Under the pieces are notes generated by a model that saw only the letters and a list, made by a program, of their open reading frames with translations, had not been told where the DNA came from and made no database searches. Source: Robiginitomaculum sp. (GTDB lineage Bacteria; Pseudomonadota; Alphaproteobacteria; Caulobacterales; Maricaulaceae). From it: a stretch of DNA of 5,101 nt. Position 1 is the first letter of the stretch. Each line of letters opens with the position of its first letter. Location: contig NVVU01000019.1 of assembly GCA_002733485.1 (NCBI GenBank), positions 1 through 5,101 of the forward strand, written 5' to 3'. This document shows positions 1-5,101 of the stretch, piece by piece. Position numbers and translations under genes: made by a program.

Positions 1-155
1 TTAAGCATTCGTTTTTCTAGGATGCGTCACCACAATTGGCCAGAGCCGGAGGTAGAAGGTTAGGGTCTGGACCCTGGGGGCCATAAAAAGCAGAACATGC
101 CTTGCCCTGATGTAGCGGAGGCATTAGGTTCCGCGCCCGCAGGTTAACGATATGT
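1..155. other. Unassigned region upstream of tRNA-His
   Basis: I see no gene here that I can support. Two short open stretches exist. A plus-strand frame runs from the left edge to a TAG at 61-63 (20 residues) and could be the tail of a gene entering from outside the window, but its codons (TTA, AGG) are unlike those of the neighbouring genes. A minus-strand frame from an ATG at 82-84 to a TAA at 1-3 encodes 27 residues without a ribosome binding site. A small inverted repeat at 62-75 (AGGGTC and GACCCT) has a loop too short for a full stem and no T-run on either side. TGGCC at 37-41 and GGCCA at 79-83 could pair around it, so a structured RNA cannot be excluded. Confidence 0.4.
103..130 (+). 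promoter_or_regulatory. Possible tRNA-His promoter
   Basis: TTGCCC at 103-108 could serve as a -35 element, and TAGGTT at 125-130 as a poor -10 element after a 16-base spacer. Transcription would then start near 137 and leave a leader of about 19 bases before the tRNA. The stretch just after the -10 element is very G+C rich (131-140), as is common at stable-RNA promoters under stringent control. The -10 match is only three of six bases, so this is a weak call. Confidence 0.22.
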
Positions 156-232
156 GCCGCCTTAGCTCAGTAGGTTAGAGCGCCGGTTTGTGGAACCGGA
201 GGTCCTTGGTTCGAGACCAAGAGGCGGTACCA
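156..232 (+). tRNA. tRNA-His (GTG anticodon), CCA encoded
   Basis: The sequence folds into a full cloverleaf. The acceptor stem pairs 156-162 with 222-228, starting with a G:U pair and followed by six Watson-Crick pairs. The D stem is GCTC/GAGC (165-168 with 178-181). The anticodon stem CCGGT/ACCGG (183-187 with 195-199) closes a seven-base loop with GTG at 190-192. The T stem CTTGG/CCAAG (205-209 with 217-221) closes a TTCGAGA loop. The discriminator is A229 and CCA is encoded at 230-232. The base before the acceptor stem is T155, so there is no encoded G at -1. With A73 and U72 this matches the non-canonical tRNA-His of a subgroup of Alphaproteobacteria, which is charged by a divergent HisRS. 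It stands alone, with no other tRNA in the window. Confidence 0.97.
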
Positions 233-264
233 TTTTCCTAATATTTTTTTAACTTTACGCCTCT

Positions 265-292
265 TTGTCTTTGCTTATGATGAAGCGATAAA
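265..292 (+). promoter_or_regulatory. Candidate promoter of the M16 peptidase gene
   Basis: The gap between the tRNA (end 232) and the peptidase start (328) is strongly AT-rich. TTGTCT at 265-270 and GATAAA at 287-292 are 16 bases apart, and each matches the sigma-70 consensus at four of six positions, which would place the transcription start near 299. An alternative -10 box, TATAAA at 297-302, lacks a well-placed -35 partner. A run of seven T at 244-250 just after the tRNA may help end the tRNA transcript, but no separate hairpin precedes it. Confidence 0.3.
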
Positions 293-327
293 AAGTTATA
301 AATAATTTTTGGGAAATGGACTTCAGC

Positions 328-3225
328 ATGCGTTATTTATTAGGTACTCTGGCTATACTGTTATTGGCAGCCTGCCAGAGCGCCACAGCACCATCATCAT
401 CGGTTACATCTTCGCAAACCCATCCGGCCGCCGTAAAAATTGCGCTGCCCGAAGGCGTTACCTTGTTGGAAACCGCCACCAAAAAGCATGGCGAGATCTC
501 CATTCCCTTTAGCAAATACCGGCTGGATAACGGCCTGACGGTGATTCTGCACGAAGACCATTCCGACCCGTTGGTGCATGTGGATGTCACCTACCATGTT
601 GGCTCTGGCCGTGAAGAAATTGGCAAATCCGGCTTTGCGCACTTCTTTGAACACATGATGTTTCAAGGCTCGGAAAATGTTGCGGACGAGCAGCATTTTA
701 AAATCATTTCCGAGTCGGGCGGCACGCTGAATGGGTCCACCAATACCGACCGCACCAATTATTTTGAAACCATCCCCAACAACCAGCTGGAAAAAATCCT
801 CTGGCTGGAGGCCGACCGCATGGGCTTTTTGCTGGATGCGGTCACGCAGAAAAAATTCGAGGTGCAGCGCGAAACCGTTAAAAACGAACGCGGCCAGAAT
901 TATGATAACCGCCCTTATGGCCTGTTGCGCGAACGAGTGAACGAAGCGCTTTATCCCGAAGGCCATCCCTATTCCTGGCTAACCATTGGCTATATCGATG
1001 ATCTGAACCGGGTTGACGTGAATGACCTGAAAAAGTTTTTCCTGCGCTGGTATGGGCCCAATAATGCGACCCTGACGATTGGCGGCGATCTTGATCCCGA
1101 ACAAACCCTGGAATGGGTGGTCAAATATTATGGCTCCATCCCCAAAGGCCCGGATGTGGCCATGCCGGCAAAGCCGCAATTCAAACTGGATGCAGACCGT
1201 TATATCTCTATGGAAGACAATGTGGCGCTGTCCTTGCTCTATATGGCCTGGCCCACAGTTTCTGCCCGTGATCCTGATGAAGCGCCTTTGGATGTGCTGA
1301 TGTCAATACTGGGCACCGGCAAAACCTCATTGCTTTATAAAAACATGGTCAAAAACGGCTTTGCCGTGCAGGCCAATGCTGGTCATGGCTGTCAGGAACT
1401 GGCCTGTACGTTCACCATTCTGGCCCTGCCAAATCCGGCCAGCGGCAAGTCTCTGGCGGATCTGGAGAGAATTGCCCGCGATACGCTGGTGGAATTTGAA
1501 GGGCGCGGGGTCGAGGACGATGACCTGACCCGGGTGAAAGTCGGCATTGTTTCGGGCATGATTTATGGGCTGGAAAGTGTGCGCGGCAAGGTTAGCCAGC
1601 TGGCGTCTTATCAGACCTTTACGGGCGATCCCGACTATATTGGCAAAGATATTTCCCGCTACGAAAACGTCACCAAAGAAGACGTGATGCGGGTTTATGA
1701 GAAATATATCAAGGGCAAACCCGCCGTAATTATGAGCGTGGTGCCCAAAGGCAAAGGCGATGCCATTGCCCATGCCGATACCTGGAAACGCCATGACCGG
1801 GTTTTGCCTGAGTATGAAAAGATCGATGCAAACAGCCTGAATGTTCGGGTGGCCAGTGATGACTTTGATCGCAGTGTGCAACCGGGCGCCGGGCCAAATC
1901 CGACCCTGAAATTGCCACCGATCTGGCGCGGCGAACTGGGCAATGGTGTGGCTGTAATGGGGGCACTAAATGATGAAGCGCCCACCATGACCATCTCCTT
2001 GCGCATTCCAGCCGGTCACAAAATTGACCCGATAGAAAAAATTGGTCTGGCCAGTCTGACGTCTGCTATGATGAATGAGGCAACGACCAGCTCCACCAAT
2101 GAAGACTTAAGCAATCGGTTGCAAAAACTTGGCTCATCCGTGAGCTTTATTACAGGTGATAATTACACCATATTGAATATCCGGTCCCTGACATCCAATC
2201 TGGATGAAACGCTGGCGATTGCGGCGGAAAAATTGTTTGAGCCAAAATTTGACCCGGCTGATTTTGCCCGGATCAAGGCGCAAGCCATTCAGGGCATTGA
2301 AGCAGGCAAGAAAAATGCTTCGGCCACGGCGACCAACGTGTTTCGTAAAATTGTCTATGGCAAGGACAATGCCTTTGCCTGGCCGGGTGGCGGGGTAACT
2401 GAGTCGGTCAAGGCAATCACGCTGGACGATGTAAAGGGCTATTATGCCAACCACTTTTCACCTCATGGCGCGACCATTGTTGCGGTGGGTGATCTACCCA
2501 AAGCGGACCTGTTGCCCAAGCTGGCTGTGTTTAACAAGTGGAGCGGCAAACCCGCCAGCACTGTCGAAGTAAAGCCCTTCCCTGCGCTAGCCGCTGGTAC
2601 CTTGTATCTGATCGACAAACCCGGTGCCGCGCAATCTGAAATTCGCATAGGTAAACGGGCGCTGACCTATGATGCCACGGGCGATTTTTACCGTGTGGGT
2701 CTGATGAATTATAATCTGGGCGGGGCCTTTAACAGCCGCATCAATATCAATTTACGCGAAGACAAGGGCTATACCTATGGTGCCCGTTCAGGCTTTGGTG
2801 CCGACAAGGATGCCGGGCGCTTTACGGCGCAGGCTGGCGTGCGGGCCAATGTCACCGACAAGTCCATCACCGAGTTTGAAAAGGAAATCCGCAGCTATGC
2901 CAAGGATGGCATGACCGAGGCAGAACTGGCCTTTTTGAAAAGTGCTCTGGGCCAGCGTGATGCCCGGTCCTATGAGACACCGGCTCAAAAAGTGCGCTTT
3001 TTGGGACAGATCATGACCTATGACCTGCCTGATGATTTTGTTGACCAGCAAAATGTAATCCTGGCCAATATCAGCCGTGAAGAGCTGAACGCCCTGGCCG
3101 CTAAGTACCTGGAACTGGATGACATGATCATGGTGGTGGTGGGCGACAAGGCCAAAATTCTGCCCGGATTGCAGGCCCTTGGTCATCCCATTGTCGAGCT
3201 GGATGCAGACGGCAACCCGCTTTAA
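328..3225 (+). CDS. M16 family zinc metallopeptidase, lipoprotein, two-half single chain
   Basis: This is a predicted periplasmic, lipid-anchored zinc peptidase of the pitrilysin/insulinase family (M16), which cuts peptides or unfolded proteins inside a closed chamber. The 965-residue product starts with a lipoprotein signal: Arg2, a Leu-rich core, and lipobox LAAC with Cys16. Gln at +2 suggests outer-membrane sorting. The N-terminal half carries the inverted zinc motif HFFEH (His105, Glu108, His109), with the third ligand probably Glu187 in the NER motif about 78 residues on. A linker near residues 470-535 leads to a second M16-like half that lacks HxxEH (residues about 573-586) but keeps the family motif NLREDKGYTYG (about 808-818). 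The length fits fused two-half members. An in-frame ATG at 316 would add four residues including an Asp. I prefer 328 because it gives a typical charged N-terminus and a GGA at 318-320 seven bases upstream. The natural substrate is unknown. Confidence 0.93.
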   Translation: MRYLLGTLAILLLAACQSATAPSSSVTSSQTHPAAVKIALPEGVTLLETATKKHGEISIPFSKYRLDNGLTVILHEDHSDPLVHVDVTYHVGSGREEIGKSGFAHFFEHMMFQGSENVADEQHFKIISESGGTLNGSTNTDRTNYFETIPNNQLEKILWLEADRMGFLLDAVTQKKFEVQRETVKNERGQNYDNRPYGLLRERVNEALYPEGHPYSWLTIGYIDDLNRVDVNDLKKFFLRWYGPNNATLTIGGDLDPEQTLEWVVKYYGSIPKGPDVAMPAKPQFKLDADRYISMEDNVALSLLYMAWPTVSARDPDEAPLDVLMSILGTGKTSLLYKNMVKNGFAVQANAGHGCQELACTFTILALPNPASGKSLADLERIARDTLVEFEGRGVEDDDLTRVKVGIVSGMIYGLESVRGKVSQLASYQTFTGDPDYIGKDISRYENVTKEDVMRVYEKYIKGKPAVIMSVVPKGKGDAIAHADTWKRHDRVLPEYEKIDANSLNVRVASDDFDRSVQPGAGPNPTLKLPPIWRGELGNGVAVMGALNDEAPTMTISLRIPAGHKIDPIEKIGLASLTSAMMNEATTSSTNEDLSNRLQKLGSSVSFITGDNYTILNIRSLTSNLDETLAIAAEKLFEPKFDPADFARIKAQAIQGIEAGKKNASATATNVFRKIVYGKDNAFAWPGGGVTESVKAITLDDVKGYYANHFSPHGATIVAVGDLPKADLLPKLAVFNKWSGKPASTVEVKPFPALAAGTLYLIDKPGAAQSEIRIGKRALTYDATGDFYRVGLMNYNLGGAFNSRININLREDKGYTYGARSGFGADKDAGRFTAQAGVRANVTDKSITEFEKEIRSYAKDGMTEAELAFLKSALGQRDARSYETPAQKVRFLGQIMTYDLPDDFVDQQNVILANISREELNALAAKYLELDDMIMVVVGDKAKILPGLQALGHPIVELDADGNPL

Positions 3226-3274
3226 TGATTATGGGCTATGGGGACGTTTCGCCGGCCCCCATAGCCCGCATCAT
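3225..3274. terminator. Hairpin shared by two convergent genes
   Basis: GGGCTATGGGG at 3233-3243 pairs perfectly with CCCCATAGCCC at 3257-3267 (11 pairs, 13-base loop). After a small internal loop the stem continues with ATGAT at 3225-3229 and ATCAT at 3270-3274. The structure reaches from the last base of the peptidase stop codon to the last base of the opposing lipoprotein stop codon, filling the whole gap. On the plus strand a run of seven T follows at 3284-3290, about 16 bases past the strong stem. On the minus strand no T-run follows. It probably ends or insulates transcription from both sides, but it is not a textbook intrinsic terminator in either direction. Confidence 0.65.
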
Positions 3275-4200
3275 TACTTTGCCTTTTTTTCATAGGCCAT
3301 AATCTGCGCTGTCATCTTGTCGGCCAGATCATTGGGGATGGGGAAGGTCAGATGATACTGGCTGATTTTCCACCCCGCTTTGGTGCGGATCAAAACGCCA
3401 GTGCCACGGCTGGTGCCATAGTTTTCACTGTCCAGCACTTCATCAAACCAGGCCATATTGCTCATCGGTGACAGGATAACATGGCGCTCGCGCGGGGTGT
3501 AACGCCAGCCACTTCCCCGGCTGAAAGTCGGCATGGCATAGGCCTGAAACTCTGCCTTGGTCCAGCGCTCGGTTACATCGGTGCCCAAAAACACAGCATC
3601 ATCGGCATACAGGTTGAAATAGGCTTTGCCATCGGCCTTGGCGGCATATTTATGCAGGCTATCCAGCACGGCGTTGATTTTGGCGATTTCGGCCTTTGGG
3701 CCCTGTTCCGTGGCCTGCAAGCCTTGCAGAACCGGCGGGTAGAGCAGGTTGGGGATGGGAATACCCATAACCAATTGAACAATTTTCCATTGCCCGCTCT
3801 CGCGCTGCATCACCCCGGTGGGGCGCAACAGATAATCGGTATTATTGAAATGCGCCAATTCGGTAAACCAGGCCACCTCCCCATTCTGCGACAAGGTCAG
3901 CGTACGTTCTTTTAGATCAAAATCCCAACCGCCATTGGTGCGAAAGCTTTCCTTTATATCGGGGGCAAACTCTTCATAAGGCCAGCGCTCGCTGGCATCG
4001 GTGCCATAAAATATGGCAGTTTTTGAAAACACGGCAATAAAGCTATTGAAATCAGCACGGCCAGCGGCATGATAAAACTGATTCAGCACGGCTTCGGCAT
4101 CGTTTTGGGCTGTTTGCCGGTCCGCCACTTTTTGTACGGGCCCGGAACACGCCGACAAGGTTAGCCCTATCACCGCCAGTAAAACAAAGAGTATGCGCAT
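3274..4200 (-). CDS. Lipoprotein with two tandem NTF2/SnoaL-like domains
   Basis: The 308-residue product begins with a lipoprotein signal (Arg2, a hydrophobic core, and lipobox LSAC with Cys18, Ser at +2), so it should be anchored in the envelope facing the periplasm. The mature part consists of two related halves, about residues 34-153 and 174-292. Both carry GTD followed by ERW (66-73 and 206-213), a GW pair, an ER pair, AWF (110-112 and 250-252), TGV, WKI and PIPN in the same order. This pattern fits the NTF2-like superfamily, nearest to SnoaL-type or DUF4440-like domains, a cone fold used for ligand binding or catalysis. No catalytic set can be assigned. A GTG at 4240-4242 would extend the protein by 14 residues, but the ATG at 4198-4200 gives the standard lipoprotein N-terminus. 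Its ribosome site is poor: AGGAT abuts the ATG, and a G-run at 4207-4211 lies six bases off. The function is unknown. Confidence 0.85.
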   Translation of the reverse strand: MRILFVLLAVIGLTLSACSGPVQKVADRQTAQNDAEAVLNQFYHAAGRADFNSFIAVFSKTAIFYGTDASERWPYEEFAPDIKESFRTNGGWDFDLKERTLTLSQNGEVAWFTELAHFNNTDYLLRPTGVMQRESGQWKIVQLVMGIPIPNLLYPPVLQGLQATEQGPKAEIAKINAVLDSLHKYAAKADGKAYFNLYADDAVFLGTDVTERWTKAEFQAYAMPTFSRGSGWRYTPRERHVILSPMSNMAWFDEVLDSENYGTSRGTGVLIRTKAGWKISQYHLTFPIPNDLADKMTAQIMAYEKKAK

Positions 4201-4328
4201 ATCCTGCCCCCAAAGCCGCTTGCCTGATTTCTGATCGTGCACAGAGCTTTGCCCATCGCCATGGTACTGGCAATGAAAAACACCTGATCGCTTAATGAAG
4301 CCTGATTAAATAAGGGCCTTATCAGCGT
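4201..4328 (-). promoter_or_regulatory. Gap between two minus-strand genes, possible regulatory region
   Basis: These 128 bases separate the small secreted protein gene from the lipoprotein gene downstream of it on the minus strand. ATAAGGGCCTTAT at 4310-4322 is a perfect 13-base palindrome starting seven bases after the DUF6491-like stop codon. As a hairpin it would have only about four A:T pairs around a five-base loop, so it is weak as a terminator and could instead be a protein-binding site. The hexamer CCTGAT occurs three times on the plus strand, at 4223, 4283 and 4301. I found no convincing minus-strand promoter, so whether the two genes are co-transcribed is open. Confidence 0.25.
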
Positions 4329-4745
4329 TCAGGAGTCGTCATCGGTTTTGTGCTTTCTGGCCTTTTTCTCTGCCTTGGCCGTGGCCCGCGCTTTCATATC
4401 CTCAGAGGCCAGCGCCTTGGCTTCATCACGGCTGCTCACTTCCTGTATCCATTTAACCGCACACAGATCATCTTCGCTCTGGATGTGTTCTATAAACGGC
4501 GGGCAAACGCGCCTGTTGGCAAAGGTGGTGATCAGGCGCGAGGAAAAATCAATATCGCGACAGGATCGGCGCATGGTGACCAGATACATCTCCGACAAGG
4601 TTCGCCCGGTAATCAGCACATGGTAATCATCAAGGGATTGAAAATCGCGTAGTTCATAAGTGCGTACGCATTTGCTGTTCGAGCCATCGGCCATTGCGGG
4701 GGTGCCCATAGCCAATATGCCAAAGACTGCGAGTAAGTGACGCAT
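4329..4745 (-). CDS. Small secreted four-cysteine protein, DUF6491-like
   Basis: The 138-residue product has a Sec signal peptide with a likely signal peptidase I site after Ala-Met-Ala (residues 17-19), so it should be periplasmic or exported. The mature domain (about residues 26-103) has four cysteines (26, 62, 81, 95) and the order C-x-RDF-x-LDDYHVLI, YLVTM-x-C, RVC, LCAVKWI. This matches what I recall of DUF6491, a family of short proteobacterial proteins without known function. The even cysteine number suggests two disulfides, which is inference. The last 35 or so residues form a charged, Ala/Lys/Glu-rich tail ending in three Asp and a Ser, probably helical or disordered. The start is well supported: AGGAG on the minus strand (4754-4758) sits eight bases before the ATG. 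It is divergent from the ThiO-like gene. Confidence 0.82.
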   Translation of the reverse strand: MRHLLAVFGILAMGTPAMADGSNSKCVRTYELRDFQSLDDYHVLITGRTLSEMYLVTMRRSCRDIDFSSRLITTFANRRVCPPFIEHIQSEDDLCAVKWIQEVSSRDEAKALASEDMKARATAKAEKKARKHKTDDDS

Positions 4746-4753
4746 GGTCTATT

Positions 4754-4759
4754 CTCCTC
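4754..4759 (-). promoter_or_regulatory. Strong ribosome binding site of the DUF6491-like gene
   Basis: GAGGAG on the minus strand lies eight bases upstream of the ATG at 4743-4745. It is the best Shine-Dalgarno match in the window and fixes this start. The other genes here have weak or ill-placed sites, so this small protein may be translated comparatively well. Confidence 0.75.
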
Positions 4760-4788
4760 TTGCTGCCAGCCCGATCAGACCATATCAC
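4760..4788 (+). promoter_or_regulatory. Candidate promoter of the ThiO-like gene
   Basis: TTGCTG at 4760-4765 and TATCAC at 4783-4788 are separated by 17 bases and match the sigma-70 consensus at three and four of six positions. Transcription would start near 4795, leaving a leader of about 30 bases. The -35 element overlaps the ribosome site region of the divergent gene, so the two genes would share this 80-base control region. The gap is too short for, and shows no conserved core of, a TPP riboswitch. Confidence 0.25.
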
Positions 4789-4825
4789 CAAAATCGTATT
4801 TTCGCACTGGCCTTTTAACAGATTT

Positions 4826-5101
4826 ATGATGACCATTTCGCAACACACAGCTTCCCGCCCCCGCATTCTGGTCATTGGTGGTGGCCTGATGGGCCTGTGG
4901 CCCGCCGCCATACTGGCGCAAAAAGGCTGCGCGGTTACCGTGCTGGAGACCAATGCCCGTGCCACCGGTGCAAGCTGGGCTGCGGCAGGCATGCTGGCAC
5001 CGGCCAGCGAAGCCGGCGAATTGCAAGACGATCCCGGATCGCTTGGCCGCTTTGGTGCCCACAGTCTGGGCTTGTGGAAAGGCTGGGCCAAACGCTTTGC
5101 C
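4826..5101 (+). CDS. thiO: FAD-dependent glycine oxidase ThiO-like, 5' part only
   Basis: The gene runs off the right edge, and 92 codons are present without a stop. Residues 14-41 form the dinucleotide-binding fold: a beta strand ILVI, the glycine motif GGGLMG (18-23), a helix, a second strand AVTVL and Glu41, which would bind the FAD ribose. The segment GASWAAAGMLAPASEA (48-63) is characteristic of ThiO and close relatives in the D-amino-acid-oxidase family. ThiO oxidises glycine to its imine with release of hydrogen peroxide, and the imine feeds thiazole formation by ThiG in the cytoplasm. Other members of the family cannot be excluded without the C-terminal half. ATG codons at 4826 and 4829 are both in frame, and neither has a clear Shine-Dalgarno sequence. 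Neighbours beyond the edge (thiS, thiG, thiE) would confirm the assignment. Confidence 0.75.
   Translation, partial: MMTISQHTASRPRILVIGGGLMGLWPAAILAQKGCAVTVLETNARATGASWAAAGMLAPASEAGELQDDPGSLGRFGAHSLGLWKGWAKRFA

Noticed and set aside
1..84. Minus-strand 27-codon microORF ending exactly at the window edge
   Set aside because: It has no Shine-Dalgarno sequence, no recognisable motif, and an overlapping inverted repeat that better explains the sequence. It is too short to support.
316..327. ATG at 316 as the start of the M16 gene
   Set aside because: It adds Met-Asp-Phe-Ser before the signal, and the GGGAA sequence directly abuts the ATG, too close for a ribosome site. It remains possible but less likely than 328.
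397..966. Long minus-strand open frame (189 codons) inside the M16 gene
   Set aside because: It lies opposite the segment coding the zinc motif, has no ribosome binding site, and its product resembles no family. It is an antisense by-product of the codon composition of a well-supported gene.
1327..1881. Minus-strand open frame (184 codons) inside the M16 gene
   Set aside because: It is fully covered by a conserved plus-strand protein and has the low-complexity, Phe/Ile/His-rich look of an antisense shadow.
3481..3915. Plus-strand open frame (144 codons) opposite the NTF2-like lipoprotein
   Set aside because: The minus-strand product has a lipobox and an internal domain repeat, whereas the plus-strand frame has no recognisable domain or start signal.
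4201..4242. GTG start 14 codons upstream of the lipoprotein start
   Set aside because: It would place a charged extension before a complete lipoprotein signal and has no good ribosome site. The ATG at 4198-4200 gives the standard N-terminus.
4310..4322. Palindrome as an intrinsic terminator of the DUF6491-like gene
   Set aside because: A one-base centre cannot form a loop. Opening it to five bases leaves four A:T pairs, and no T-run of useful length follows on the minus strand.
4746..4825. TPP riboswitch before the ThiO-like gene
   Set aside because: The gap is only 80 bases and I found neither conserved core segment of the thi box. If thiamine controls the gene, the sequence here does not show it.

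Overview
The window looks like an ordinary chromosomal segment of an alphaproteobacterium of moderate G+C content. The clearest clue is the histidine tRNA. It has no encoded G at position -1, an A discriminator, and a G1:U72 pair, a variant described for a subgroup of Alphaproteobacteria that includes Caulobacter. The protein families agree with this placement: a single-chain M16 lipoprotein peptidase, a DUF6491-like secreted protein and a ThiO-like oxidase. I cannot name a genus.

Layout, left to right. Positions 1-155 hold no gene I can support, only a possible promoter for the tRNA. A complete tRNA-His (GTG anticodon) with encoded CCA lies at 156-232. After an AT-rich gap with a candidate promoter comes a large plus-strand gene (328-3225) for a two-half M16 zinc metallopeptidase with a lipoprotein signal. 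It converges on a minus-strand gene (3274-4200) for a lipoprotein built of two tandem NTF2/SnoaL-like domains. The 48-base gap between their stop codons is filled by one long imperfect hairpin, probably a shared transcription terminator. Further along on the minus strand is a small secreted protein with four cysteines resembling DUF6491 (4329-4745). Divergent from it, the 5' end of a plus-strand flavin oxidoreductase, most likely the glycine oxidase ThiO of thiamine synthesis, runs off the window at 4826-5101.

Three of the four protein products are predicted to leave the cytoplasm: two as lipoproteins and one by signal peptidase I. The M16 peptidase would act on peptides or unfolded proteins in the periplasm. 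The two minus-strand products have no known role, and shared strand alone is weak evidence that they work together. ThiO belongs to cofactor synthesis, and its thiamine partners, if any, lie beyond the right edge. I found no mobile element, CRISPR array or defence system, and nothing that amounts to a new multi-gene system. The points most worth a second look are the tRNA-His identity elements, the internal domain duplication in the lipoprotein, and the hairpin that joins the two convergent genes.
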